64,000 nt of DNA from an uncultured Bacteroidota bacterium. Lineage in GTDB: Bacteria > Bacteroidota > Bacteroidia > Flavobacteriales > Flavobacteriaceae. The notes under the pieces are model-generated. The model was not told the DNA's origin. It saw nothing but the letters and a program-made list of their open reading frames with translations, and did no database searches. Of this stretch, positions 36,627-45,493 are shown in pieces (position 1 is the first letter of the stretch; every line of letters begins with the position of its first letter). A program made the position numbers and the translations under genes. Location: assembly GCA_902598305.1 (NCBI GenBank), contig CACKBL010000002.1, forward strand, positions 1 through 64,000, given 5' to 3'.

Positions 36627-38075
36627 ATGAATAAAATGAAAAATATTTTACAACGTAGTTTTTTGTTAGTGCTGTCGATATCATTGATTTCATGTGCAGA
36701 TGATTTTCTTGATCTTCAGCCGCAACAAAATATATCAAACGAGGCTTTTTTGCAGACGTTTGATGATTTTAACACTGCTGTTTTAGGTCTTCATGACCAA
36801 CTGCAAGGTGGTGGAAATGCTGCACTTTATGGCAGATATACTTTACTTGTTCCAGATGTGATGGGGGAAGATGTAAAACAGAATGCAAGTGCAAATAGAG
36901 CAAAAGAATGGGCTGAATATAATGGGAGTGAAACAGATTTTATTCCAGAAGATATTTGGAGAGAATTTTATGAAGCTATAAATATTGCAAATTCGGTTAT
37001 TAACTCTGAATTTGATGCTGGGGCAGATCTAGCTGCAGATTTAAACACTCTTAAAGGGCAAGCTTACGGAATAAGAGGACTTGCTTACTTTATGCTGTGT
37101 AATTTTTATGCTCAACCTTATTCTTTCTCTGCTGGTGCTGGACACGCTGGAGTTCCTATCGTATTGGAGTTTGATTTTCAAAACAAACCTGCAAGAAGTA
37201 CTGTCTCCGAAGTTTATGCTCAGGTTATATCTGATTTAAACCAGGCTGTGACTTTAATTACAACTTCTCAGAAGAACGCTGGTTACTTTTCTAAAGCAGC
37301 TGCTGAAGCACTTTTATCAAGGGTATATCTATACATGGAAGATTGGTCTAATGCCGAAGCAAAGGCAACAAGTGTAATTAACAATTATGGTTATTCACTT
37401 GTAAGTCGAGATTTATACCCGACTCAGTTTATTGATGGTTTGTCATCAGAGGCAATCTTTGAGATGATCTATAATACAACTGACAATACTGGCTCAAACC
37501 ATATTGGAGGTATGTATAAGGTGACTGGATATGGAGATTATCTTCCCTCAAATGATTGGTATGCACTAATGGAAGACGGTGACATCAGAAGAACTATGAT
37601 TACTTATGATAGTAATTTAATTGGAGATTTTGCTAAAGCGCCTCTTGGCCCAGCTAGAGTTGATAAATGGCCTAGTGAAGGTCCACTTAATGGTACAGAT
37701 AATGTGTCTGTTATAAGACTTTCAGAGGTTTATTTAAATAGAGCTGAGGCAAGAGCAAACCTTGGAAATGATGCTGGCGCTCAAGCTGATGTTGATATAA
37801 TTAGACAGAGAGCTAATCCTGGAATCGCAGCTGTCACCGCAACTGGTGCTGCGCTTATGACGGAGGTCTATAATGAAAGGAGAGCAGAACTGGCTTTTGA
37901 AGGTCACAGAATTTTTGATATTAATAGAAGAAAGCAAAGTTTAGCAAGGGTTTTAGACTGTACTTCAGTCCCTGAAGCATGTAATTTAAGCTACCCTAAT
38001 AATCTTTTTATTCTTCCAATTCCTGACGGAGAGGTTAATTCCAATGAAGAAATTGCACAAAACCCAGGATATTAA
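36627..38075 (+). CDS. SusD/RagB family nutrient-binding outer-membrane lipoprotein
   Basis: The 482-residue surface lipoprotein has a signal ending in SISLISC, followed by the typical SusD start ADDFLDLQPQ and a TPR-rich helical fold. Conserved blocks are GQAYGIRGLAYFMLCNFY, AAAEALLSRVYLYMEDW, RLSEVYLNRAEARANLG and ERRAELAFEGHRIFDI. It forms the lid on the SusC barrel and binds the imported oligomer. A strong terminator lies just downstream, so susC-susD appear to be one transcription unit. Confidence 0.95.
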   Translation: MNKMKNILQRSFLLVLSISLISCADDFLDLQPQQNISNEAFLQTFDDFNTAVLGLHDQLQGGGNAALYGRYTLLVPDVMGEDVKQNASANRAKEWAEYNGSETDFIPEDIWREFYEAINIANSVINSEFDAGADLAADLNTLKGQAYGIRGLAYFMLCNFYAQPYSFSAGAGHAGVPIVLEFDFQNKPARSTVSEVYAQVISDLNQAVTLITTSQKNAGYFSKAAAEALLSRVYLYMEDWSNAEAKATSVINNYGYSLVSRDLYPTQFIDGLSSEAIFEMIYNTTDNTGSNHIGGMYKVTGYGDYLPSNDWYALMEDGDIRRTMITYDSNLIGDFAKAPLGPARVDKWPSEGPLNGTDNVSVIRLSEVYLNRAEARANLGNDAGAQADVDIIRQRANPGIAAVTATGAALMTEVYNERRAELAFEGHRIFDINRRKQSLARVLDCTSVPEACNLSYPNNLFILPIPDGEVNSNEEIAQNPGY

Positions 38076-38097
38076 TAAATAAAGCAGATATTTTTTT

Positions 38098-38131
38098 AAA
38101 AAAAGGAGATCATAAGGATCTCCTTTTTTTT
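38098..38131 (+). terminator. Intrinsic terminator after susC-susD
   Basis: A perfect 7-bp stem GGAGATC/GATCTCC (38105-38111, 38117-38123) with loop ATAAG is flanked by seven As and followed by eight Ts (38124-38131). The A/T flanks extend the stem, so it could also work in the reverse direction. Confidence 0.9.
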
Positions 38132-38153
38132 CCTTAAAACTTAAAATTTTAAA

Positions 38154-40598
38154 ATGAAAAAAAAACTCATTCCCTCAATATTAATCTTAACATCTTTTCT
38201 TTTATCATCACAAGAAAAAACATCTTACCAAATTCCAAAGAAAGAACTACTAGAATTAATTGACGTTGAGCTTGCTCCCTCAGTTATTAAAGACAGTAAG
38301 AATGAAAATTTTGTTCTTTTATACAGAGATGCTTATAAAAGTATTTCCGATTTATCTCAAAAAGAACTTAGAATTGCCGGACTTAGAGTCAACCCATCAA
38401 AATATATTGGAAGTAGAACAACTTACTACAAAAACGTTAAAGTTTTAAACTTATCAAAAACTAAAGAGCCCTCACAATTACAAGGCTTACCATTAAATCC
38501 AAAGCTTTCAAACTTTAATATTTCTCCAGATGAGTCCAAAATTGCATTAACAAATACCACAAATAAAGGAGTGGAATTATGGATAGCTGATCTAAAGACC
38601 CTTACAACCAAGAGGATATACGGTTCAAACATAAATGCAACCCTTGGAAATCCTATTACATGGTTAAAGAACAGTAATGAACTTTTAATAAAAACCATCC
38701 CGGATAGTAGGAAAGCTTTGATCGATAGAAATAGTATTGTCCCAACAGGACCTACTATAACTGAAAATGAAGGACAAAAAGCTCAAAACAGAACATATCA
38801 GGATTTAATCAAAAATCCTGACGATGCATTTAATTTCACTCAGCTAAGTTTATCAAATATTGTTAAAATAAATCTTGAAGGAAGAGAAAAAAAGTTTTTA
38901 GAATCTAAAATGTACCGCTCAGTTTCAGTTTCTCCGAATGGTAACCTGGTTATGGTTAGTTTTATAAAAACACCTTTTTCATATTTAGTCCCCTACTACA
39001 GATTTCCAACCGAGTATAGAGTTTATAGTAATGATGGTGATTTAGTAAAAGTTATTCAAGACTCTCCACTTACAGAGGAACTGCCAAAAGGTAGAATGTC
39101 GACAACAACAGAACCTAGAAATATTGGATGGAGAAAAGATCTTGGCTCATCATTATATTTCTTTAAGGCTTTAGATAATGGAGATCCCCAAAATAAAGTT
39201 GAATATAGAGATGCTCTTTACCAGTGGGATTATCCATTTAATAGTGAACCCAAATTAATACTTAAAGTAAATAACCGTTTATCAAATGTTATTTGGGGAA
39301 ATAATAATATAGCTATAGCAAATGACATTTGGTGGAACAATAGAAATGTAAAAACTTATTTATTCAATCCATCTAAAACATCTAAGAAAGCTTCGGTTAT
39401 TGAAAATCGAAATTATCAGGACATTTATTCTGATCCTGGTAGCTTTTTAATGAAAAATAGTAAATACAAAACCAAAGTACTAGATATAAAAAATAATACT
39501 GCTTACCTTATAGGTTCTGGATTCACCGATAAAGGTCAGTTCCCTTTTATTGATAAAATAAATTTGGAGAAAAATTCTAAAGAAAGACTATACCAATCCT
39601 CTTTCACAAAAAAATATGAAAATATTATCGATTATGATCCAGAAAAAAAAGTGGCTTTTGTAAGAATCGAGTCACCAAAAGAATATCCAAATTATTACTT
39701 TAGGGATGTTAGCTTAAACAAGCTTAAAAGGATCACATTTTTTAAAAACCCCTTTAAAGCACTTGAAAAAGTTAAAAAAGAAATCATTACCTATAAAAGA
39801 GACGATGGTCTTGATTTAAGCGGAGTATTATATTTGCCTGAAGATGCATCTGTAGAAGATAAAAAACCTATGATTTTGTGGGCATACCCAAGAGAGTACA
39901 AAGATAAGTCTACTGCCTCTCAGAAGAGAAGTAATCCGAATACCTTCACTTATCCATCTATGCGAAATCCAATTTATTGGGCAACACAAGGATATGTTGT
40001 ATTAGACAGAGCTGAGTTTCCAATTGTAGGAGAAGGAGATGAAGAGCCAAATGATTCTTTTAGAAAGCAACTAGTTGCAAATGGAAAAGCTGCTATAGAT
40101 GCTGTGGATAAATTGGGCTTTATTGATAGAGAAAGAGTTGGAGTTGGTGGACATAGTTATGGAGCATTCATGGTTGCTAACTTATTAAGTCATAGTAATT
40201 TATTTGCTGCGGGAATTGCTAGAAGTGGAGCATATAACAGAACCTTAACTCCTTTTGGATTCCAAAGCGAAGAAAGGAGCTATTGGGAAGCTCCTAATGT
40301 TTATTATTCGATGTCGCCTTTCATGCACGCTAATAAAATGAAAACACCGCTCTTGTTAGTTCATGGTGAGGAAGATAACAACTCAGGAACCTATCCATTA
40401 CAAAGCGTGAGATATTTTAATGCACTAAAAGGACTCGGTGCAACTACGAGACTTGTTATGTTTCCAAAAGAAAGTCACGGTTATAGAGCTAAAGAATCGA
40501 TATTACATCTTATTTGGGAACAAGACCGATGGCTGGACATGCATGTAAAAAACAAAAAGAAGAAGTTAGTTAAAGAAAAAAATAAACCAAAGGGATAA
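38154..40598 (+). CDS. S9 family serine peptidase (glutamyl-endopeptidase-like), exported
   Basis: The 814-residue protein has a signal peptide (KLIPSILILTSFLLSSQ). A long propeller domain follows (LSNFNISPDESKIALTN, YRSVSVSPNGNLVMV). The C-terminal alpha/beta hydrolase domain has the nucleophile in VGGHSYGAFMVAN (about Ser668), the acid region HGEEDNNSGTYPLQS and the base His in KESHGYRAKES. The length and motifs resemble the S9D (glutamyl endopeptidase-type) group. It follows the SusCD terminator by 22 bases, so it probably has its own promoter. It likely degrades peptides in the periplasm or outside the cell. Confidence 0.88.
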   Translation: MKKKLIPSILILTSFLLSSQEKTSYQIPKKELLELIDVELAPSVIKDSKNENFVLLYRDAYKSISDLSQKELRIAGLRVNPSKYIGSRTTYYKNVKVLNLSKTKEPSQLQGLPLNPKLSNFNISPDESKIALTNTTNKGVELWIADLKTLTTKRIYGSNINATLGNPITWLKNSNELLIKTIPDSRKALIDRNSIVPTGPTITENEGQKAQNRTYQDLIKNPDDAFNFTQLSLSNIVKINLEGREKKFLESKMYRSVSVSPNGNLVMVSFIKTPFSYLVPYYRFPTEYRVYSNDGDLVKVIQDSPLTEELPKGRMSTTTEPRNIGWRKDLGSSLYFFKALDNGDPQNKVEYRDALYQWDYPFNSEPKLILKVNNRLSNVIWGNNNIAIANDIWWNNRNVKTYLFNPSKTSKKASVIENRNYQDIYSDPGSFLMKNSKYKTKVLDIKNNTAYLIGSGFTDKGQFPFIDKINLEKNSKERLYQSSFTKKYENIIDYDPEKKVAFVRIESPKEYPNYYFRDVSLNKLKRITFFKNPFKALEKVKKEIITYKRDDGLDLSGVLYLPEDASVEDKKPMILWAYPREYKDKSTASQKRSNPNTFTYPSMRNPIYWATQGYVVLDRAEFPIVGEGDEEPNDSFRKQLVANGKAAIDAVDKLGFIDRERVGVGGHSYGAFMVANLLSHSNLFAAGIARSGAYNRTLTPFGFQSEERSYWEAPNVYYSMSPFMHANKMKTPLLLVHGEEDNNSGTYPLQSVRYFNALKGLGATTRLVMFPKESHGYRAKESILHLIWEQDRWLDMHVKNKKKKLVKEKNKPKG

Positions 40599-40630
40599 AA
40601 AAATTGTATATTTAATATAAACAAACAGTT

Positions 40631-40837
40631 ATGAATGAGATAGTTGCCGTATTTATAGCGATTTTTGTTCTTATAGGAGGTATTGTCGCATATGGGGTCA
40701 TCAGCACCTCAATGGGTTACGAGGAGGATGAAAACCAAAATTATATTCCTGACCGTCTAGAACGTATGTTTGGTAAAGACCCAAGTGCAAAAAAAGGAAA
40801 AGAACAAGATAAAAAACAAAAAAAAGCTTCAAAATAA
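40631..40837 (+). CDS. Small single-pass membrane protein
   Basis: The 68-residue protein has one transmembrane helix at about 5-27 (VAVFIAIFVLIGGIVAYGVI). An acidic segment with YEEDENQNYIPDRLE follows, then a very Lys-rich tail. The DENQNYIPD segment resembles the D-x-N-x-x-IPD loops of calcium-binding thrombospondin type 3 repeats, but one copy is too little to claim calcium binding. The start ATG at 40631 is well placed 32 bases after the S9 gene. The function is unknown. Confidence 0.65.
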   Translation: MNEIVAVFIAIFVLIGGIVAYGVISTSMGYEEDENQNYIPDRLERMFGKDPSAKKGKEQDKKQKKASK

Positions 40838-40932
40838 ATTTAAAAAATCTGTAAAATTTTTTGATGGGTTTTTAAGACCAATTCAATCTCATTATTGTAA
40901 ATTGTTATACTTAATTAAATTACCTTAATTCT

Positions 40933-42135
40933 ATGGAATCATATATTTATGACGCAGTAAGAACAGTCAGAGGTAAGGGGAATAATAAAGGTGCCTTACT
41001 AGGTATAACCCCTACTGAACTTGTAAAACAAACCATGGTACATTTAAAAGAGAAACATAGTATCGATACAACTTTGGTAGAGGATATTATTCTAGGCTGT
41101 GTTACTCAAGTTATGGACCAGGCGGCAAATATTGCAAAATCTGCAGCACAAGCTGCTGAATATGGTGATCACTTGTGCGGTGTAACTTTGAATAGATTTT
41201 GTGGTTCAGGTCTTGAATCAATCAATCAAGCATCGGCCTATATAAAATCTGGTTACAAAGATTTAATTATTGCAGGGGGTGTTGAATGTATGTCTCGTGT
41301 GAAAATGGGTTCCGATGGTGGAGGTATGTTTATAGATCCCAATCTTGCAATACCAGGAAATATAATTCCTCAGGGAATTTCTGCTGATTTAATCGCTTCA
41401 AAATATGGTTACACTAGAGAAGACACTGACAAATATGCTGTTGAATCTCAAAAAAGAGCTGCTAAAGCTGATGAAAATAATTATTTTAAATCTAGAATAT
41501 CCGTTAAGGACAACAATGGAATTGAAATACTTTCCACTGATGAAAATATTCGTCCTGATACAAATCTTAAGGGATTATCTAGTTTGATGCCTGCATTTGA
41601 AATGATAGGAGGAATGGGAGGGTTCAATGATGTTGCGTTAGATAAGTATCCAGAGGTTGAAAAAATTAATCATGTACATCACGCAGGAAACTCTTCCGCA
41701 ATTGTTGACGGAGCCGCAATTACTTTAATTGGTAATAAAGATGCTGGTGAGAAATTAAATCTTAGACCAAGATTCAAAATTTTAACTGCCGCTGTTCAAG
41801 GTGTTGATCCAACAATTATGCTAACAGGCCCTGCACCAGCTTCAATGAAGGCATTGAAACAATCAGGTATGAAGTTAAGTGACATTGATCTTTTTGAAGT
41901 TAATGAGGCTTTTTCTGCTATTCCGATGCTATTTATGGAAAAAACAGGTATAGATCCTAGCGTCGTCAATGTTAATGGTGGGTCAATTGCTATGGGACAT
42001 CCTTTAGGAGCTACAGGATGTATATTAACCGGGACCATAATGGATGAAATTGAACGTAGAGATTTGAATACTGGGTTAATAACCCTCTGTATAGGAGGAG
42101 GAATGGGAATTGCAACAATTATAGAACGTGTTTAA
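40933..42135 (+). CDS. Acetyl-CoA C-acyltransferase (thiolase)
   Basis: The 400-residue thiolase carries all catalytic residues: nucleophilic Cys90 in NRFCGSGLES, His in GGSIAMGHPLGATG and the second Cys in LCIGGGMGIA. It would cleave 3-ketoacyl-CoA in fatty-acid beta-oxidation or condense acetyl-CoA in the reverse direction. The partner multifunctional dehydrogenase/hydratase starts five bases downstream, which favours the degradative FadA/FadI role. It is cytoplasmic and of standard length. Confidence 0.93.
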   Translation: MESYIYDAVRTVRGKGNNKGALLGITPTELVKQTMVHLKEKHSIDTTLVEDIILGCVTQVMDQAANIAKSAAQAAEYGDHLCGVTLNRFCGSGLESINQASAYIKSGYKDLIIAGGVECMSRVKMGSDGGGMFIDPNLAIPGNIIPQGISADLIASKYGYTREDTDKYAVESQKRAAKADENNYFKSRISVKDNNGIEILSTDENIRPDTNLKGLSSLMPAFEMIGGMGGFNDVALDKYPEVEKINHVHHAGNSSAIVDGAAITLIGNKDAGEKLNLRPRFKILTAAVQGVDPTIMLTGPAPASMKALKQSGMKLSDIDLFEVNEAFSAIPMLFMEKTGIDPSVVNVNGGSIAMGHPLGATGCILTGTIMDEIERRDLNTGLITLCIGGGMGIATIIERV

Positions 42136-42140
42136 ATATA

Positions 42141-44291
42141 ATGAAAAGTATTAAAGATAAATTTTTGAGTTACTCTGTAGATAAAGATGGAGTTGCTTTA
42201 ATCGAAATAAATCAAAAAGAGGAGCCGGCAAATCTGCTCACATTTGATTTTATTACCAGGTACTTCGAAATAGCAAAAATTGCCATAGAAGATAAAAATG
42301 TAAAAGGAGTAATCGTTACATCAGGCAGACCCATTTTTATGGCAGGTGGAGATTTGAGAATGCTCGCAAAACCTATAACAGATAAAAAAGAGTTTTTTGA
42401 AGGGATTATGTTTTTTCACAAAGGACTTAGAGAAATTGAAACTTCTGGAAAACCATTTGTAGCAGCAATTAATGGAACTGCACTAGGAGGTGGTCTCGAG
42501 CTTTGCTTGTCTTGCCACTTCAGAATATCACTAAGCTCAACAAAAATTAAAATCGGTTTCCCTGAAATAAAAGCTGGAATATTTCCAGGTGCTGGAGGTA
42601 CTTCTAAGGCTCCGTATATCCTAGGCTTACAAAATTCTCTAATGTACATTCTTCAAGGGATTGAGGCAAGACCTCAAAAGGCTTTAAATGATGGATTAAT
42701 AGATTTAGTTGTTGATTCTCAAGAAGAGATGATTACCAAGGCGAAAGAACACATAATAAATATTAAAAATCCTGTTCAGCCATGGGATAATAAAAAACAT
42801 AAAATCCCAGGAGGAGGTATTTGGACACCTAATGGTGTTCAAACTTTAGCAGGAGCATCAGGGAATGTAGGTAAACTCACCCATGGAAATTATCCATCTG
42901 CTCAAAAGGTTCTCAAAGTTATCCATGATGGAATACAAATACCAATCGACAGAGCACTTGAAATTGAAGCTCGTTATTTTATAGAGGCAGTTACAAGCAA
43001 AGAGGCAAAAAATATGATTCGAACCGGATTCTTCGGGATTCAAGGTGCTGCAAAAGGAAAAGCAAGACCTGAAAACGAGGAGAAGTACGAGATTAATAAA
43101 GTTGGAATTTTAGGAGCAGGAATGATGGGTTCTGGAATTGCTTATGTTTCTGCTAGAGCTGGAATGGAAGTGATTTTAAAAGATGTTACTATTGATGGAG
43201 CAAAAAAAGGTAAATCATATTCTGAAGAACTAATTAATAAAGCAATTTCAAGAGGGAGATCAACAGAAGAAAAAAAACAAACTACTTTATCTAAGATTAC
43301 ACCAACTGACAATCCAAAAGATGTCGAAGGCAGCGATTTAATTATTGAAGCAGTTTTTGAAAATGTAGATTTAAAAGATAAAGTTACCAAAGAAACTGAG
43401 GCTGTTTTAGGAGAGGATAAAATTTATGGTTCAAATACTTCAACCATCCCGATTAGTTTGCTGGCCAAGTCTTCTAAAAGACCTCAAAATTTCATTGGAA
43501 TTCACTTTTTTTCTCCAGTTGACAAAATGCCACTAGTTGAAATCATTGTTGGGGACAAAACTTCGGATAGAGCAATTGCAGCAGCTATCGATTACACAGT
43601 TGCTATTAGAAAAGTACCTATAGTAGTTAATGATAGTAGAGGGTTTTTTACATCTAGATGTTTTGGAACTTATGTTAGTGAAGGAATGTTTCTTCTAGAA
43701 GAAGGAGTAGCTCCTCAAATAATTGAAAGAATAGCTATTAAAAAAGGAATGCCTGTAGGGCCGCTTGCTGTTCACGATGAAGTTTCATTAACACTTAGCG
43801 CCCATGTTTTTGAAAGTGACCCTTCTGAAAAAAAGGATTCAGAAAAAAGGACTTACGACTTAGTTAAAAAATTAATAAATACTCATAATAGAACTGGTAA
43901 AAGAGACGGTGCTGGTTTCTACGATTATCCAAAAGGAGAACAAAAGAGATTGTGGGAAGGATTGAAAGAGGTATTTAATCAAAAAAAAGATGTGTTCTCA
44001 GAAAATACGATTTCAAAACGTTTATTGCACAGACAATCGCTCGAAAGCTTCAGATGTCTTACTGAAGGAGTACTTCGTTCTACAACTGACGGAGATATTG
44101 GTTCCGTTCTTGGGTGGGGTTTCCCAATTTATACGGGTGGAGCTTTATCCTACATAGATTATGTCGGAATAGATAATTTTATAGAAGATTGCGAGGAATT
44201 TAAATCTAAATTTGGCAACCACTGGGATGTACCCTCTGAACTTAAAAAATTATTAAAAGATAAAAAATCTGTTCACGATTTTAAAATCTAA
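42141..44291 (+). CDS. Multifunctional 3-hydroxyacyl-CoA dehydrogenase/enoyl-CoA hydratase (FadJ/FadB-like)
   Basis: The 716-residue enzyme has an N-terminal enoyl-CoA hydratase domain (about 1-190) with oxyanion-hole and catalytic segments AINGTALGGGLELCLSC and EIKAGIFPGAGGT. A NAD-binding 3-hydroxyacyl-CoA dehydrogenase domain starts at about residue 320 with VGILGAGMMGSGIAY. The dehydrogenase His is in FIGIHFFSPVDKMPLVEI, and the C-terminal HCDH repeat is present (GVLRSTTDGDIGSVLGWG). It carries out two consecutive steps of beta-oxidation and hands the product to the thiolase encoded just upstream. Confidence 0.94.
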   Translation: MKSIKDKFLSYSVDKDGVALIEINQKEEPANLLTFDFITRYFEIAKIAIEDKNVKGVIVTSGRPIFMAGGDLRMLAKPITDKKEFFEGIMFFHKGLREIETSGKPFVAAINGTALGGGLELCLSCHFRISLSSTKIKIGFPEIKAGIFPGAGGTSKAPYILGLQNSLMYILQGIEARPQKALNDGLIDLVVDSQEEMITKAKEHIINIKNPVQPWDNKKHKIPGGGIWTPNGVQTLAGASGNVGKLTHGNYPSAQKVLKVIHDGIQIPIDRALEIEARYFIEAVTSKEAKNMIRTGFFGIQGAAKGKARPENEEKYEINKVGILGAGMMGSGIAYVSARAGMEVILKDVTIDGAKKGKSYSEELINKAISRGRSTEEKKQTTLSKITPTDNPKDVEGSDLIIEAVFENVDLKDKVTKETEAVLGEDKIYGSNTSTIPISLLAKSSKRPQNFIGIHFFSPVDKMPLVEIIVGDKTSDRAIAAAIDYTVAIRKVPIVVNDSRGFFTSRCFGTYVSEGMFLLEEGVAPQIIERIAIKKGMPVGPLAVHDEVSLTLSAHVFESDPSEKKDSEKRTYDLVKKLINTHNRTGKRDGAGFYDYPKGEQKRLWEGLKEVFNQKKDVFSENTISKRLLHRQSLESFRCLTEGVLRSTTDGDIGSVLGWGFPIYTGGALSYIDYVGIDNFIEDCEEFKSKFGNHWDVPSELKKLLKDKKSVHDFKI

Positions 44292-44382
44292 TTAGTTTGA
44301 TTCAATAATTATTTTAAATATCTAAATAAGATTTTGATTTATTGTTTCTATACCTTGGTAGAGGATTAAATTGATATAAATA

Positions 44383-44967
44383 CTACCAAAATTTATTTTC
44401 TAACATTGAAATAAAGGAAATTCCAGCCGCAGCACCTGAGACGAAAAGATTCCAATCACGGTCTTTTGCTTTAATTACATTTAGAAAGAAAAATGAAATT
44501 AAAATAATAAAAAATACAACTATTAGTTGTCCAAATTCAATTCCTAAATTAAATCCAAATAATGGTTTAATTATTGATGACTTATCTAAAATTAAAGCCT
44601 TAAAATAGTTTGAAAAATCCATACCATGAATAAGTCCAAAGAAAAGTGCCATAAAATAATTTTTACTCATATTAGCATATTCCCCTTTTAGATTTGATCC
44701 CATTACATTGTTCAAAGCAGTAATAAATATGGTTGTGGGAATAAGGAACTTTATAATACCTGAGGAGATGTTAAATAAATCAAATGAAACTAAGGCCAAG
44801 GTTATACTATGTCCAATGGTAAATGCGGTAACAAGAATAAGAATTTTTTTCCACTGTTGTATCCTGTAAACAGCACACAGGACTATTAAAAAAAGGATAT
44901 GATCATATCCATTTAGATTAGATATGTGCTCGAAACCCAACTTAAGGTAAAATTTAAATGGATTCAT
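44383..44967 (-). CDS. HupE/UreJ-like membrane protein
   Basis: The 194-residue polytopic membrane protein has about six hydrophobic helices. It has the HupE/UreJ_2-type N-terminal motif GFEHISNLNGYDHILFL and the helix FTIGHSITLALVSF, and a later GLIHGMDFSNYF with a conserved His. These His/Asp-containing motifs suggest metal handling, and members are often annotated as nickel or other metal permeases. It lies one base downstream of a DUF6702 protein gene on the same strand. This pairing is common in flavobacteria. The transported ion is not known. Confidence 0.85.
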   Translation of the reverse strand: MNPFKFYLKLGFEHISNLNGYDHILFLIVLCAVYRIQQWKKILILVTAFTIGHSITLALVSFDLFNISSGIIKFLIPTTIFITALNNVMGSNLKGEYANMSKNYFMALFFGLIHGMDFSNYFKALILDKSSIIKPLFGFNLGIEFGQLIVVFFIILISFFFLNVIKAKDRDWNLFVSGAAAGISFISMLENKFW

Positions 44968-44968
44968 T

Positions 44969-45484
44969 TCAAAAATTTAATTCATAAGTTGATGTTTCTT
45001 TATTCAACATTATACTTTTAGATTCATCATTCACATGAATATAAACTATATTGTTTTGATCATAAAATAAATCTGTAAAGACTGCATTTTTTATTTCCAT
45101 AGAGTTAAATTTCCCCTCCACAGATTTTTCAAGGTATATCCAAAGGGCCGTATTGTCTCCCTGCCCACTCAGTTTTTTTTTCTTTATTTCTAGACCGATT
45201 TTTTTTTTATTAAATTTTACATAAAAAAATCTGTTTAGATAATCCATCAACATTTTATCTGCATCGGAGTGTTCATTTGGCTGACAAAAGGCCAATTCTT
45301 TACTGTATGGGTCAAATACTAAAGCTTCGTTGACATCAGTTAAAAAAAGTTTCAAATTAACGCTAAGTAGATTCTTTTTTGAGTAAAATTCAATTTCACA
45401 CAAGGATAACCTTAAAGGATGAGCAAAAGTAACACTAGATGAGAGAAATAAAGCAAGAAACCATTGATACACGCTACCTTTCAA
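44969..45484 (-). CDS. DUF6702 family exported protein
   Basis: The 171-residue protein has a signal peptide ending in SSVTFAHP. The mature start HPLRLSLCEIEFYSKKNLLSV is typical of the DUF6702 family, which is usually found upstream of HupE/UreJ-like proteins. The exposed His after cleavage and the Cys-containing strand could matter for metal binding, which is speculative. It is predicted to be periplasmic. It ends one base before the HupE-like gene and follows the dipeptidase gene by nine bases, so the three genes likely share a transcript. Confidence 0.8.
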   Translation of the reverse strand: MKGSVYQWFLALFLSSSVTFAHPLRLSLCEIEFYSKKNLLSVNLKLFLTDVNEALVFDPYSKELAFCQPNEHSDADKMLMDYLNRFFYVKFNKKKIGLEIKKKKLSGQGDNTALWIYLEKSVEGKFNSMEIKNAVFTDLFYDQNNIVYIHVNDESKSIMLNKETSTYELNF

Positions 45485-45493
45485 TTAAATAAA

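Noticed and set aside
44355-44389. Inverted repeat TTGGTAG/CTACCAA between the beta-oxidation and HupE-like genes
   Set aside because: The stem is short, the loop is about 21 bases, there is no T run, and it enters the HupE-like coding end. Too weak for a terminator call.
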